The notes: generated by a model not told the origin, from the sequence alone. Positions 1-8,758 are shown, counted from the stretch's first letter. The stretch: DNA of 64,000 bases from Jeotgalicoccus saudimassiliensis (GCF_000756715.1 NZ_CCSE01000001.1:930001-994000); one strand, 5' to 3'. Translations and numbers: made by a program.

Positions 1-405
1 CGACTTAAAGTTATCGAAAATATAATCGTTCTCCATACTCTCGATGACTTCACCTTCGTGGTTGCGCTTATTAAGCACTTCGTACGGGTCAACACGCAGA
101 TACATGACTTTCTTCGGTTTCAAGAACTTCGTCAAACCGTCAAAGAACGCTTTGAATACTGCCTCATCGCTGTAATCGAGCACCGGTCCCCTGTTCGTAT
201 ATGCATATTTAAATACTTTCATGACAGGCGTCAGCGTAATCAGGCACGCCGCCTTCACGATTTCCCCGTCTTTGACACCGACTAAATAAGTCTCAATCCC
301 GCTGTCTGTTTTTAACTTGTAGTTTTGTTCGGTCTGGGTAAAATGACTGAAATGTTTCCCTGTATAGTCATTAAATTCTTCCAGTGTTAACTCTGTAAAT
401 TGCAT
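1..405 (-). CDS. femA: FemA-type peptidoglycan aminoacyltransferase, N-terminal part
   Basis: The N-terminal 135 residues of a Fem-family (FemA/FemB/FemX) aminoacyltransferase; the rest lies beyond the left edge. These enzymes use glycyl-tRNA on the cytoplasmic side to add glycines to the lipid II stem peptide, building the pentaglycine bridge of staphylococcal peptidoglycan. The visible part matches the opening of S. aureus FemA closely from memory: start MQFTELTLEEF, then SHFTQT, AACLITLTPVMKVFKYAYTN, RGPVLDY and YLRVDPY. The ATG is preceded by GGGAGTG. In S. aureus femA lies close to the parC/parE/acnA segment, which also occurs at the right end of this window. I prefer FemA over FemB from the start sequence but cannot exclude a paralogue. 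Confidence 0.85.
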   Translation of the reverse strand, partial: MQFTELTLEEFNDYTGKHFSHFTQTEQNYKLKTDSGIETYLVGVKDGEIVKAACLITLTPVMKVFKYAYTNRGPVLDYSDEAVFKAFFDGLTKFLKPKKVMYLRVDPYEVLNKRNHEGEVIESMENDYIFDNFKS

Positions 406-557
406 AATGGCACTCCCGTTCATCAATTCTCAATCTCTAACATAGTAACAGATTTCAGCGTGTGTTTCATCTAATTACATAGACGTATCGGCACCAATTC
501 AAACTAAATTCTTTTAAAAGATAAAATTCTCATCACCGGCGCGGGGATGCCTGGTGC

Positions 558-599
558 GGGATTGGACTTCGCCCGCGCTGGAGGACGACGGCCAATCCC
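558..599. repeat. GC-rich inverted repeat in intergenic DNA
   Basis: GGGATTGG (558-565) and CCAATCCC (592-599) form a perfect 8-bp inverted repeat around a 26-nt GC-rich loop. The block 535-610 is clearly richer in G+C than the AT-rich DNA on both sides and has no convincing reading frame. The gap 406-701 otherwise shows only a weak hairpin near 622-649 (AGTACGAC with GTCGTtGTACT), which could end the minus-strand small gene. It may be a dispersed intergenic repeat; this cannot be told from one copy. Confidence 0.35.
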
Positions 600-701
600 T
601 GTAGTATGCGAAGGACCTTTAAAGTACGACACAGCTTTGTCGTTGTACTCGAAATCATCATTTTACTGAGATCTGGTTATAAAAATCGCAGCCAAAATAA
701 A

Positions 702-871
702 TTAGCCGCGATTATCGTTAAATGCTATTTGTCGAATGCGTTCGTTAGTAATCTCCTTATTGGAGTTAATCACATCAAGTATTAATTTTGCTGTTCTTTT
801 TAGAGCTTTATACCTTCGAACTCTAAATTCTTAACGACTTGTTTATGGATTTTAGATTCAATAGTTGTCAT
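702..871 (-). pseudogene. Small unknown gene with a frameshift, divergent from the SatD-like gene
   Basis: An ATG at 871 follows a strong ribosome site (GGGAGGCGG) and reads MTTIESKIHKQVVKNLEFEG, but stops after 23 codons at 800. A second frame continues smoothly as RYKALKRTAKLILDVINSN, then KEITNERIRQIAFNDNRG, and stops at 702. The 170-nt span is one base short of a whole number of codons plus stop, as expected from a single-base deletion in a roughly 56-residue protein. The family is not recognised. It is transcribed away from the gene at 1021, and the shared spacer carries two palindromes, so the pair may have been co-regulated. Confidence 0.4.
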
Positions 872-920
872 ATAGGCCGCCTCCCGGTCTCTCTATTATA
901 TCACTTTCATATCCATAAAA

Positions 921-969
921 TTCGCCTATATAGGCGAATCAATTTATTCAATTCGCCTTTTAAAGCGAA
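921..969. promoter_or_regulatory. Two 18-bp palindromes, probable operator pair
   Basis: TTCGCCTATATAGGCGAA (921-938) is a perfect palindrome. TTCGCCTTTTAAAGCGAA (952-969) is the same element with one mismatched pair. They lie 31 bp apart start to start, about three helical turns, in the spacer between two divergent genes. The right copy is just upstream of a TATACAAT-like -10 (about 972-980) for the plus-strand gene. Such repeated dyads normally bind a dimeric repressor. The helix-turn-helix protein encoded at 1021 is the obvious candidate, but that is inference. Confidence 0.6.
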
Positions 970-1020
970 TTATTATACAATATAGCTATTATATTAAAGG
1001 AGCTGATTCTCATAATATCC

Positions 1021-1614
1021 ATGCTGATTTTGGATGTGTCGAACAGTACTAAGGCACCGCCTGAGATATACAACCATCTCTCTCATATAGAACGTAAGCT
1101 GCGGGATTTAAACTCAGATGAGAATAAATTATATATGAATTACCGTATGGGCGAAGAGCTGTTTATTTTATCATCACAGCCGCATTATACTATTCTGTTA
1201 GCGTTTTATGCGAAATCATTATGGCCTGCTTCGGACTTCCCGTTAAAATGCAGCTTCCATACTGTGGATGACTCTTACCCTGAATACAATCCGGACCGCT
1301 GGGATCATCCTTCCATAAAAGCAGTAAGAGAATCGCTTCAAACGATTAAAAAATCGAAAGTACAGGATTTTTCAAGTCCGGATATGCCGAAGGGCATCGA
1401 AATTGCGTTAATGTATGCAACTGATATTTTTAGAACCGTGACCCCGCTGCAGCAGGAAGTCATGCAGTACTATTTAACAGGTATTACTCAGAAAGAAATC
1501 GCAAAACTGACAAAACGATCTGTGTCGACCATTTCGAAACATGTCCATGCTTCCCGTGTCAAACAGCTGACGGAAATTATCGATTACGTCAGCGAACAGT
1601 ACGAACTGAACTAA
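1021..1614 (+). CDS. SatD-like DNA-binding protein
   Basis: A protein of about 197 residues whose layout resembles the SatD family: an N-terminal domain opening with an LDVSNSTK-like segment (SatD proteins start with a GDIxxSRK-type strand), a mixed middle region, and a C-terminal helix-turn-helix at about residues 140-180 (LQQEVMQYYLTGITQKEIAK followed by SVSTISKHV), of the sigma-region-4/LuxR kind. It probably represses its own and the divergent small gene through the palindromes at 921-969. The start is uncertain: AAAGGAG at 996-1002 is too far from ATG 1021 and would better suit a non-ATG codon such as ATT 1006, ATA 1012 or ATA 1015, which would add ILIIS-type residues matching SatD openings. 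Family assignment is moderate. Confidence 0.5.
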   Translation: MLILDVSNSTKAPPEIYNHLSHIERKLRDLNSDENKLYMNYRMGEELFILSSQPHYTILLAFYAKSLWPASDFPLKCSFHTVDDSYPEYNPDRWDHPSIKAVRESLQTIKKSKVQDFSSPDMPKGIEIALMYATDIFRTVTPLQQEVMQYYLTGITQKEIAKLTKRSVSTISKHVHASRVKQLTEIIDYVSEQYELN

Positions 1615-1652
1615 AAGAGATAAGTGATGATTAATCGCTTATCTCTTTTTTT
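1614..1652 (+). terminator. Rho-independent terminator after the SatD-like gene
   Basis: AGAGATAAGTGA pairs with TCGCTTATCTCT around a short loop, followed by a run of T. Confidence 0.85.
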
Positions 1653-1674
1653 GAAAACTTATTATAGTGTCCAC

Positions 1675-1703
1675 TTGAATAATAACTAGAAACCCTCTAC
1701 AAT
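1675..1703 (+). promoter_or_regulatory. Promoter of cadC-cadA
   Basis: TTGAAT (1675-1680) and TACAAT (1698-1703) are separated by 17 bp, and the cadC start lies 37 bp downstream behind GAGGTGG. The flanking CACTTGAATAATA and AATACTTGAATATAG segments resemble the TTGAA-containing dyad bound by staphylococcal CadC. Metal-dependent derepression by CadC is therefore expected (family knowledge; the operator itself is not proven here). Confidence 0.65.
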
Positions 1704-1739
1704 TACAATAAAGTAAATACTTGAATATAGAGGTGGACC

Positions 1740-2108
1740 ATGACTAATAAAAACGTATGTGAAGTGTTCTGCTACGACGAAGATAAGGTAGAGAGACTGC
1801 AGAAAGATATAGAAACAGTCGACATCACAGGAATGTCTCAAATGCTGAAAGCCATTGCGGATAAGAACAGAGCGAAGATTACATATATACTCTGTCAGGA
1901 TGATGAGTTATGCGTATGTGATATCGCACTGATTCTCGGCATTACGATTCCAAATACATCCCATCACCTGCGCACCTTATATAAAGAAGGTATCGTGACT
2001 TCGCGAAAAGAAGGCAAGCTGGTGTTCTATTCATTGAAAGATCCGAATATTAAACAGCTGATAACATTTGCACTGGCTCATCAGGAAAGAGTGACTGCCA
2101 ATGTCTGA
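1740..2108 (+). CDS. cadC: CadC, ArsR/SmtB-family metal-sensing repressor
   Basis: A 122-residue ArsR/SmtB winged-helix repressor that releases DNA when Cd(II), Pb(II) or Zn(II) binds. It parallels S. aureus pI258 CadC almost throughout. The N-terminal CEVFCYDE supplies Cys7 and Cys11, and ELCVCDIA supplies the ELCVCD metal motif in helix 3; these are the four thiolates of the CadC sensor site. [13 protein letters not shown] is the recognition helix. The last 8 bp overlap the start of cadA, a translationally coupled operon. Start chosen for the GAGGTGG site. Confidence 0.95.
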   Translation: MTNKNVCEVFCYDEDKVERLQKDIETVDITGMSQMLKAIADKNRAKITYILCQDDELCVCDIALILGITIPNTSHHLRTLYKEGIVTSRKEGKLVFYSLKDPNIKQLITFALAHQERVTANV

Positions 2109-4257
2109 AGCGGATAAAACAGTCTACCGTGTCCAGGGATTCTCCTGTGCCAACTGTGCGGGCAAGTTTGAAAGTAATGTCCAGAAACTCCCCGCAGTTC
2201 ACGACGCTAAAGTAAACTTCGGTGCATCAAAGATTTCGGTATACGGTACAGCAACTATAGACGAACTGGAGCAGGCAGGTGCGTTTGAAAACCTTAAAGT
2301 CACACCGGAAACGAAAATCGGCGGCACAAGTCAAAACACAGAGGATAAAAAAGATGAAGACCCGTTCTTCAAAAAACACAGCACACTCCTCTACTCCATT
2401 CTTTTAATTGCCTTCGGTTTTACATCCATAGCTGTCAATGGCAGCGATAATATTTTAACGCCGCTGTTGTTTATCGCGTCCATGCTGATCGGCGGCAGCA
2501 ATATGCTGAAAACAGGATTAATCAATTTAACGAAACTGGATTTTGATATGAGAACGCTGATGACTGTTGCGGTTATCGGTGGTGTCTTAATCGGCGAATG
2601 GGCGGAAGTTGCGATTGTTGTCGTGTTATTCGCTATCAGTGAAGCACTCGAACGTTTTTCGATGGAACGTGCCAGAAAATCCATCAGTTCATTAATGGAT
2701 ATTGTGCCGAAAGAAGCACTGATCAGAAGAAACGGCTTTGAGCAATTAATTCATGTCGACGACATCCAGGTTAATGACATTATGATTGTAAAACCGGGTC
2801 AGAAGATTGCGATGGACGGAATCATTACATCCGGGCACTCTTCAGTAAATCAGGCCGCCATTACAGGTGAATCACTGCCTGTAGAAAAATCGAATAACGA
2901 TGAAGTGTTCGCAGGAACACTAAACGAAGAAGGTTTTCTTGAGGTTAAAATTACGAAACTCATCGAAGACACGACGATTTCAAAAATCATCCATCTGGTG
3001 GAAGAAGCACAGGGAGAACGCGCACCGGCTCAGGCCTTTGTCGATAAGTTCGCGAAGTACTATACACCGGCTATAATGGTCATTGCACTATTGGTTGCGA
3101 TTGTTCCCCCGCTGTTCTTTAATGCAGAATGGTCGACCTGGGTGTATCAGGGACTGGCGGTACTTGTTGTCGGCTGTCCATGTGCATTAGTAATTTCCAC
3201 ACCGATATCCATTGTCTCGGCGATTGGTAATGCGGCAAAACACGGGGTTTTAATTAAAGGCGGTATTCATCTTGAAGAAATGGGCAGCTTAAAAGCCATC
3301 GCATTTGATAAGACAGGTACGCTGACTAAGGGAGTCCCTGTATTAACGGACTACGAAATCTTAAACAGCGAAACAAACAAAACTGAACTGATGTCAATCA
3401 TCGGCGCACTGGAAAACCGTTCGCAGCATCCCCTTGCTTCAGCAATTATAAAGAAAGCCGACCACATGAATGCGGATTATACTAATATAGTAATCCATAA
3501 CTTCTCTTCCATTACAGGACGAGGCATTCAGGGTGATATTAATAACGAAACATATTACATCGGCAGCCCGGCTTTATTTACGAAATTAAATACAGCGAAC
3601 TTCACGACAGACGTTCAGGACAAAGTAACAGCACTTCAGGAACAGGGTAAAACGGTCATGCTTGCAGGTACAAACAGTAAAGTACTCGCACTGATTGCAG
3701 TGGCGGATGAAGTTCGCGCGACGAGTAAACGGGTGATTCAGAAACTGCATGAAGCAGGCATCGATAAGACTGTCATGCTGACGGGTGATAACTACAGTAC
3801 AGCGAAAGCAATATCAGAGCATGTAGGTGTAACGGATGTTCAGTCAGAGCTTATGCCGGAAGATAAATTGAATGTCATTAATAAACTTAAAAAACAGTAT
3901 AAACATGTGGGTATGGTTGGCGACGGTGTGAACGATGCGCCTGCTTTAGCCGCTTCAACGGTTGGTATTGCGATGGGCGGTGCCGGTACAGATACTGCTC
4001 TGGAAACCGCAGATGTTGCTTTAATGGGAGACGATTTGCGTAAGCTGCCTTTCACTGTGAAGCTGAGCAGGAAGACACTCAATATTATTAAAGCGAATAT
4101 TACGTTCGCCATTGCGATTAAAGTTCTTGCCCTCTTCTTAGTTATCCCGGGATGGCTGACACTGTGGATTGCGATATTATCCGATATGGGCGCAACGATA
4201 TTAGTAGCATTGAACAGTCTGAGACTGATGAAAGTGAAAGACGAAGAAATTGAATAG
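2101..4257 (+). CDS. cadA: CadA, Cd2+/Zn2+/Pb2+-exporting P1B-type ATPase
   Basis: A 718-residue membrane ATPase that pumps cadmium, zinc and lead out of the cell, close to the 727 residues of pI258 CadA. One N-terminal heavy-metal-associated domain has the binding pair FSCANC (Cys16, Cys19). Then follow transmembrane helices, the actuator TGES loop ([12 protein letters not shown]), the CPC metal-transport motif in [10 protein letters not shown], the phosphorylation motif DKTGT, an HP-containing nucleotide-binding region (NRSQHPLA) and the hinge GDGVNDAPA. All core motifs are intact, so the pump should be functional. It is translated from inside the end of cadC and regulated by it. Confidence 0.95.
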   Translation: MSEADKTVYRVQGFSCANCAGKFESNVQKLPAVHDAKVNFGASKISVYGTATIDELEQAGAFENLKVTPETKIGGTSQNTEDKKDEDPFFKKHSTLLYSILLIAFGFTSIAVNGSDNILTPLLFIASMLIGGSNMLKTGLINLTKLDFDMRTLMTVAVIGGVLIGEWAEVAIVVVLFAISEALERFSMERARKSISSLMDIVPKEALIRRNGFEQLIHVDDIQVNDIMIVKPGQKIAMDGIITSGHSSVNQAAITGESLPVEKSNNDEVFAGTLNEEGFLEVKITKLIEDTTISKIIHLVEEAQGERAPAQAFVDKFAKYYTPAIMVIALLVAIVPPLFFNAEWSTWVYQGLAVLVVGCPCALVISTPISIVSAIGNAAKHGVLIKGGIHLEEMGSLKAIAFDKTGTLTKGVPVLTDYEILNSETNKTELMSIIGALENRSQHPLASAIIKKADHMNADYTNIVIHNFSSITGRGIQGDINNETYYIGSPALFTKLNTANFTTDVQDKVTALQEQGKTVMLAGTNSKVLALIAVADEVRATSKRVIQKLHEAGIDKTVMLTGDNYSTAKAISEHVGVTDVQSELMPEDKLNVINKLKKQYKHVGMVGDGVNDAPALAASTVGIAMGGAGTDTALETADVALMGDDLRKLPFTVKLSRKTLNIIKANITFAIAIKVLALFLVIPGWLTLWIAILSDMGATILVALNSLRLMKVKDEEIE

Positions 4258-4267
4258 ATTATAAACA

Positions 4268-4305
4268 AAAAAGACGCTGTCAGAAAAATCCGGCAGTGTC
4301 TTTCT
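4268..4305 (+). terminator. Terminator after cadA (GCTGTC-type stem)
   Basis: AAAGACGCTGTC pairs with GGCAGTGTCTTT, followed by a short T-rich tail. Its core is shared with the stems at 4850 and 8677. Confidence 0.75.
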
Positions 4306-4397
4306 ATGAAATTGATTACAAATATTTTTATTATTCATTAACCTTGTGTTGTATTGGGTATATAGTAAGTATTAAAAAAAATTAAGGGGGACTTTTA

Positions 4398-4745
4398 ATG
4401 AGTTTAAAGAAATTGTTAATGGCCGGCGGTCTTTCCATGGTACTTATTCTCGGTGCCTGCGGCAACGGCGGAGAAGATGGTTCGGATGAAACTGCAACAG
4501 AAGAAGGCAGCAGCGCTTCAAGTGGTGATGTCGATGCTGAAGGCATCGCACAGAGCTCGTGTGCATCATGTCACGGTTCAGACTTCTCAGGCGGTATGGG
4601 TCCGGCACTTGCGGGTATGAGTCTCAGTGAGGATGAGTTCAGTGAAATCGTGAGAAACGGTCAAGGACAGATGCCTGCTTTCAGCGAAGATCAAATCAAC
4701 GATGAAGAGCTTTCTGCACTTCACACTTACTTCAGCGAACAGTAA
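4398..4745 (+). CDS. Lipoprotein c-type cytochrome (cytochrome c551-like)
   Basis: A 115-residue exported electron carrier. Residues 1-21 form a lipoprotein signal peptide with lipobox LGAC, so Cys21 would be lipid-anchored to the outer face of the membrane. A low-complexity acidic Ser/Glu linker (22-45) follows. The haem c attachment motif is CASCH (Cys55, Cys58, His59), and the axial methionine is probably Met92 in GQMPAF. This matches the small membrane-anchored cytochromes c551 (CccB type) of Gram-positive bacteria, which pass electrons to terminal oxidases. A good AAGGGGG ribosome site precedes the ATG. It appears to be a single-gene unit between terminators. Confidence 0.9.
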   Translation: MSLKKLLMAGGLSMVLILGACGNGGEDGSDETATEEGSSASSGDVDAEGIAQSSCASCHGSDFSGGMGPALAGMSLSEDEFSEIVRNGQGQMPAFSEDQINDEELSALHTYFSEQ

Positions 4746-4766
4746 GAAGAAAAAACGCCCTGTGAT

Positions 4767-4808
4767 AAGCTCCCCTAAAACAAACTACTTTAAGGGGAGC
4801 TTTCTCTT
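4767..4808 (+). terminator. Terminator after cytochrome c gene
   Basis: AAGCTCCCCTAAA pairs with TTTAAGGGGAGCTT, followed by TCTCTT. Confidence 0.8.
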
Positions 4809-4849
4809 GAAATCTGAGATTGATGAAATTTAATAGAACGTAAAATATA

Positions 4850-4888
4850 AAAAAGTCGCTGTCAGGATAATCCGGCAGCGACTTTTTC
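4850..4888. terminator. Bidirectional terminator (GCTGTC-type stem)
   Basis: AAAAAGTCGCTGTC pairs with GGCAGCGACTTTTT, with A and T tails suiting both strands. It lies between convergent genes (cytochrome c on plus, DUF488 on minus). The stem core is almost identical to those at 4268 and 8677. Confidence 0.8.
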
Positions 4889-4996
4889 TATACAATATTC
4901 ACTTTAAATTCTTTACCGGCACACTGGGAAATACGACTCAGCATCTGCCGGAGTAAACCATGCTGTTTTTAAACACACCACTTTAATTTCAATATA

Positions 4997-5566
4997 TTAC
5001 TGATCAGTATTATTTGTTGTTTTTTTAGGATAAACGATTTCTCCATCGTCTTCTATAATCGGCATGGCACCCCATTGCCCCAACTGATGCGGTACTATTT
5101 CTATTTCATCTTTATTATTCACTATTATATGATCTACATTTATATTGTGTGCAGCTAACCAGTTACTAATAAGCAAACGATGACATCTGGAGGGATGGCG
5201 TTCAGCACATAAAATAACAACTGTATTTTCTTTTGAATCTTCAATCAGCGAGTTAATTCCCTGTTTGAACTCATCAGTGAGCGTATAATCTGCGTAATTA
5301 TGAAATGATTGATTTCTCCAGCCTTCATTTAAATTTTCGCCTACAGTACCTGACCGTTTCCTTCGTCCACCGAGCAACTTATTATGAGAGTATTTTATCT
5401 TCTTATCTTCTAACCACTTTTGAAATGATTCTTGATTATATTGCGGATGACTTTTACTGTTAGGAAATGCCCGCACATCAGTCACCAGTGTGACATCTGC
5501 TTTTTGCAGCATTTCCAAAAATTTATCGAGTGAGTAATCATAATGACCTGCAGTATAAATACGCAT
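4997..5566 (-). CDS. DUF488 family protein
   Basis: A 189-residue DUF488 protein, a widespread cytoplasmic family of unknown biochemical role. Family marks seen: the opening MRIYTAGHYDYSLDKF, VTDVRAFPNSKS, YNQESF, and the conserved CAERHPSRCHR motif near residue 130, whose cysteines and histidine are thought to be functional. The ATG at 5566 is preferred over one 18 bases upstream, because GGGAGG sits eight bases before it. The gene stands alone, facing the cytochrome gene. Confidence 0.85.
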   Translation of the reverse strand: MRIYTAGHYDYSLDKFLEMLQKADVTLVTDVRAFPNSKSHPQYNQESFQKWLEDKKIKYSHNKLLGGRRKRSGTVGENLNEGWRNQSFHNYADYTLTDEFKQGINSLIEDSKENTVVILCAERHPSRCHRLLISNWLAAHNINVDHIIVNNKDEIEIVPHQLGQWGAMPIIEDDGEIVYPKKTTNNTDQ

Positions 5567-5699
5567 AGAATCGCTGCCTCCCATAGTTTTAAATTTACGA
5601 AATAAAATCTATTTCTTTTTATTGATACCCCGGTTAAAGTAAGTGTATCATCCGAAAAAATTTGTTTTTTAATAAAGTGTCCAGAAAAGAGGAAACATA

Positions 5700-6380
5700 A
5701 TGCGTTCAGAAAAAGATTTTGCAGATGCTTTCTCTCTGCGTTCGATAATTTCTCTGTTAACTTTAGTAGTATTCATAGGCATATTGATATGGTTGAGTTT
5801 CAATGTCAATATCCCCGAGCCTGAAGTGCTAAGAGAGATGATTCAAAGCTATGGCTGGGCAGGCTGGCTGGTTTTTATCGGCATCACAGCCCTGGTTGCT
5901 ATTACTCCGATTCCTGTCACCATCCCGGCCCTGGTAGCAGGTTCTCTATACGGTGTCATAGCCGGCAGCTTATTTTCCTTTACAGGCATATTGATTGGCT
6001 CCTGGATTGGCTACTGGCTAGCCAGACTTACCGGTCAGGAGCTGACATTCAAACTCCTTGGCCGACATGGACCCACGGTTAAAAAGTATTTGGGTAACGC
6101 AGGTTTCTTAGCCATGTGTACAGCAAGACTGATGCCCGGTTTGCCATATTGGCCGGTCAATTACGGTGCAGGTGCCTTAGGTGTCAGTCAGTATGCTTTT
6201 TTATCAGCAACTTTTATTGCTTCCATCCCGGGACAAATTTCACTTGTCGCCCTTGGTGCCTTCGCAGTCAATCAGTCTCTCTTTAACGGCATCATCCTGG
6301 TGACTGCCTGGATGACGGTGCTCCTATCCACCTGGATATCCTACCGTTATTGGCGCAATACACGTAAGGAGAGTAAATAA
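5700..6380 (+). CDS. TVP38/TMEM64 (DedA-like) membrane protein
   Basis: A 226-residue integral membrane protein of the TVP38/TMEM64 (VTT domain) family, with about five or six hydrophobic segments. Family marks are the glycine-rich loop AGSLYGVIAGSLFSFTG, then GSWIGYWLARLTG, and the re-entrant arginine-proline motif ARLMPGLPYWPVNYGAGALG. VTT proteins are linked to phospholipid scrambling or undecaprenyl-phosphate recycling; the exact role here is unknown. The ATG follows AGAGGAAACATA. It faces the GMC oxidoreductase gene across a shared terminator. Confidence 0.85.
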   Translation: MRSEKDFADAFSLRSIISLLTLVVFIGILIWLSFNVNIPEPEVLREMIQSYGWAGWLVFIGITALVAITPIPVTIPALVAGSLYGVIAGSLFSFTGILIGSWIGYWLARLTGQELTFKLLGRHGPTVKKYLGNAGFLAMCTARLMPGLPYWPVNYGAGALGVSQYAFLSATFIASIPGQISLVALGAFAVNQSLFNGIILVTAWMTVLLSTWISYRYWRNTRKESK

Positions 6381-6447
6381 CTGCTTCTGCGTCTCATTAA
6401 AGAGTATAACCTCTGAAAAAACCGTTATTAAAGTTGCTAGATTATTG

Positions 6448-6496
6448 AAAAAGGGTTCAGTGTTCGAGATGATCATCTCAAACACTGAACCCTTTA
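6448..6496. terminator. Bidirectional terminator
   Basis: AAAGGGTTCAGTGTT pairs with AACACTGAACCCTTT around a loop that is itself palindromic (GAGATGATCATCTC). It serves the two convergent genes. Confidence 0.85.
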
Positions 6497-6598
6497 TCTA
6501 TCAATATTCTTAAGTTAATGACATTGTCATTTTAATCGAATTTTATTTTAAAGCTGCACCCTGCCAGAGCAAATTGCTTTGACAAGGAGACTTTATTT

Positions 6599-8329
6599 TT
6601 AATCCTCTAATCTCTGTTCGTCTTTATGATATTTAATTATTCCTTCAGCACAACGATACGCTATGGCACCGACTGTTCCTGTCGGGTTATTCCCTGAGTT
6701 GTGTACAAATGTACTCGAACCTGCAACAAACAAATTGTCACGGTCCCAGTGTTGTAACCAGGTATTCACTACACTATTCTCAGGGTCTGTACCCATTGGT
6801 GTACCACCGGAAATATTTGTTGACTGGTAAGGCACAATATCATATGCGCCAATATCATCATTATCTACGTCTATATGTTTCGCACCCATCTTCTCTACAA
6901 TTTCTTTACATCTCTCTGCCAGATATTTATTTCTTTCATTGTCCTGCTCTGTCCAATTATATGTGAGCATGACTTGTGAATTTCCAAATTTATCCTTGTA
7001 TGTATCATCTAAGTCCAGGTAATGATCTTTATGCGGGCCGGTATGCGCCATCGAATAAACTTCTAATGTTCTTGTAAAGTTCTTAATGGATTCTTCTTTG
7101 AATTCTTCTCCCCATTCAGGCGTATCTTTACGAATTGTGTTCGATAAGATAGGACGAGCGCCTGTTTGAGTAAAGTGGATTGATCCTCCGTGAATAAAAT
7201 CAAGATCCTCATGATCAAAATTATCACCGTTAAAATCATCCAGAATCATACCGAGTGCACCTGCACCCATAAATGTGTTGAACTGTTCGTCAAAGAAACC
7301 GGTAGCACCTGAACCAGTCTGGTAACAGTAATTACTTCCGAGTGTGCCTTTTTCTGTTTCCGGATCATATTGTTCCCCAATATCTGAAACTCTGAGCAGC
7401 TTATAGTTATTAAATAAGAAACTCGTCAGTACAACAACATCCGCCGGCTGGAAAAATTCCTCTCCCGTTACAGTGTCGATGAACTTTACACCGGTTACTT
7501 TTTTATCATCATTTTTATCAGTAACAATTTCAGTAACGTTTGAATGATAACGTATATCATAGTTTCCGGTTTTTTCCGCTGTTTTTAATACTGTCACATC
7601 AGGTGTTGCTTTTGCATCATACTCACATGCAAAGCGTTCACAGAATGCACAGTATTGACATTGGTTTAAAACCTCGCCATCAGGGTTCTCATAACTCTGT
7701 GACATGTTGGCAGACGGCATCATAATGGGATGCAGATTCAGTTCTTTCGCCGCTTTTTCAAACAGTCTTAAAGATTTAGTTTTAAGCATTGGCGGGTTTG
7801 GATAAGGACTGGAGCGCTCCTCACCAAGCGGGTTTTCTTCACCGCTGACTCCGGCAGTTTTTTCAAATTTATCATAATATTTTTCCATCTCATCAAATGT
7901 GACACCCCAGTCACGATAGCGAAGACCGGAATCTTCTCCGAGTTTTTCTTCACCGTATTTTTCTTCTGTCATTGACTTAATTTCAAAATCATATGGCATG
8001 TAACGATCAGTTTGTCCATTCCAATGTGTACCAGCTCCGCCTCGTCCGCTGCCTGGTAAAAATGAACCTAAACGGCGAACAGGGAGTGCACGTTCGTCCC
8101 GGTTATTTCTAAATGTTAAAGTTTCAACTGAAGTGTCCTGCATCAGTTCATAACGCTGAGCGTACTTCAATTCATCATGTATATGCTGATAGTCAGTGGT
8201 ATCACGGTACCCTCCACGCTCTAAACTCTTCACTCTTAATCCTTCTTTAGCTGTTTCTGCAGCAACGATACCGCCTGTCCAGCCGGCACCGACAGTAACA
8301 ACATCGACTTTCTCCAATTCTTTTACCAT
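6599..8329 (-). CDS. GMC-family FAD-dependent oxidoreductase
   Basis: A 576-residue flavoprotein of the glucose-methanol-choline superfamily, closest in feel to gluconate 2-dehydrogenase large subunits. The N-terminal FAD site is VTVGAGWTGGIVAAETAKEG. GSGRGGAGTHWNG is the second flavin-contact loop. CQYCAFCERFACEYDAKATP (about residue 220) is a cysteine cluster typical of this subgroup. The C-terminus has NPTGTVGAIAYRCAEGI, with the family's conserved histidine region upstream (SSTFVHNSGNN). Such proteins oxidise sugars or polyols and usually work with a small gamma subunit; no intact partner gene is seen. The ATG follows AGGAGG. Confidence 0.85.
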   Translation of the reverse strand: MVKELEKVDVVTVGAGWTGGIVAAETAKEGLRVKSLERGGYRDTTDYQHIHDELKYAQRYELMQDTSVETLTFRNNRDERALPVRRLGSFLPGSGRGGAGTHWNGQTDRYMPYDFEIKSMTEEKYGEEKLGEDSGLRYRDWGVTFDEMEKYYDKFEKTAGVSGEENPLGEERSSPYPNPPMLKTKSLRLFEKAAKELNLHPIMMPSANMSQSYENPDGEVLNQCQYCAFCERFACEYDAKATPDVTVLKTAEKTGNYDIRYHSNVTEIVTDKNDDKKVTGVKFIDTVTGEEFFQPADVVVLTSFLFNNYKLLRVSDIGEQYDPETEKGTLGSNYCYQTGSGATGFFDEQFNTFMGAGALGMILDDFNGDNFDHEDLDFIHGGSIHFTQTGARPILSNTIRKDTPEWGEEFKEESIKNFTRTLEVYSMAHTGPHKDHYLDLDDTYKDKFGNSQVMLTYNWTEQDNERNKYLAERCKEIVEKMGAKHIDVDNDDIGAYDIVPYQSTNISGGTPMGTDPENSVVNTWLQHWDRDNLFVAGSSTFVHNSGNNPTGTVGAIAYRCAEGIIKYHKDEQRLED

Positions 8330-8354
8330 TTCATTATCCTCCTAAATTCTCAAA

Positions 8355-8472
8355 CTATGAAACTAACTCAGGTATTGGTTCAATATCATGAGATTCATCA
8401 TTATCAATGATATCTAAATAGAAATGCTGATGTCCCGGGGAACTGTTTCAACTTCCAGCCCGTCATATTTCT
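8355..8472 (-). pseudogene. 3' remnant of an unknown gene upstream of the GMC gene
   Basis: On the minus strand, KKYDGLEVETVPR is followed after a one-base frame change by GHQHFYLDIID then NDESHDIEPIPELVS and a stop at 8355, just before the oxidoreductase ribosome site. An in-frame stop lies immediately upstream, so only about 40 codons of coding sense remain. It could be the tail of a lost partner gene; the family is not recognised. The rest of the 8330-8758 gap holds AT-rich DNA and the terminator at 8677. Confidence 0.35.
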
Positions 8473-8676
8473 TTTATAAAATTAGTTTTACAAATATATA
8501 CTGTAATAGATAATTGTATCACTTTTTAAATATTATGTAAGAGGTCTAAGGAAACATAAGTTTAAATTTATAATCACAGTTACAAAATATTATTACTTTG
8601 AATAAGAATTTGTATAGTACGGCAGACTAATCGACGACAGATAAAAGATGATGTAATCTAATAGTACTTCAAACAC

Positions 8677-8716
8677 AAAAGTCGCTGTCAAATTATACCT
8701 GACAGCGATTTTTATC
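8677..8716. terminator. Terminator (GCTGTC-type stem)
   Basis: AAAAGTCGCTGTCA pairs with TGACAGCGATTTTT. Third copy of the near-identical stem; it lies downstream of the small membrane protein gene at 8759-9013. Confidence 0.75.
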
Positions 8717-8758
8717 TAAATAAATATATTTTAATGGCATTAGTGTGAGACTGCAGCT

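Noticed and set aside
2391-4268. Long minus-strand open frames over cadA.
   Set aside because: They mirror the plus-strand codon pattern of a clearly real P-type ATPase gene and have no ribosome sites.
4890-4968. Minus-strand frame with a protein-like stretch (HGLLRQMLSRISQCAGKEFK) downstream of DUF488.
   Set aside because: Too short, no start or ribosome site, no family recognised; overlaps the terminator region.
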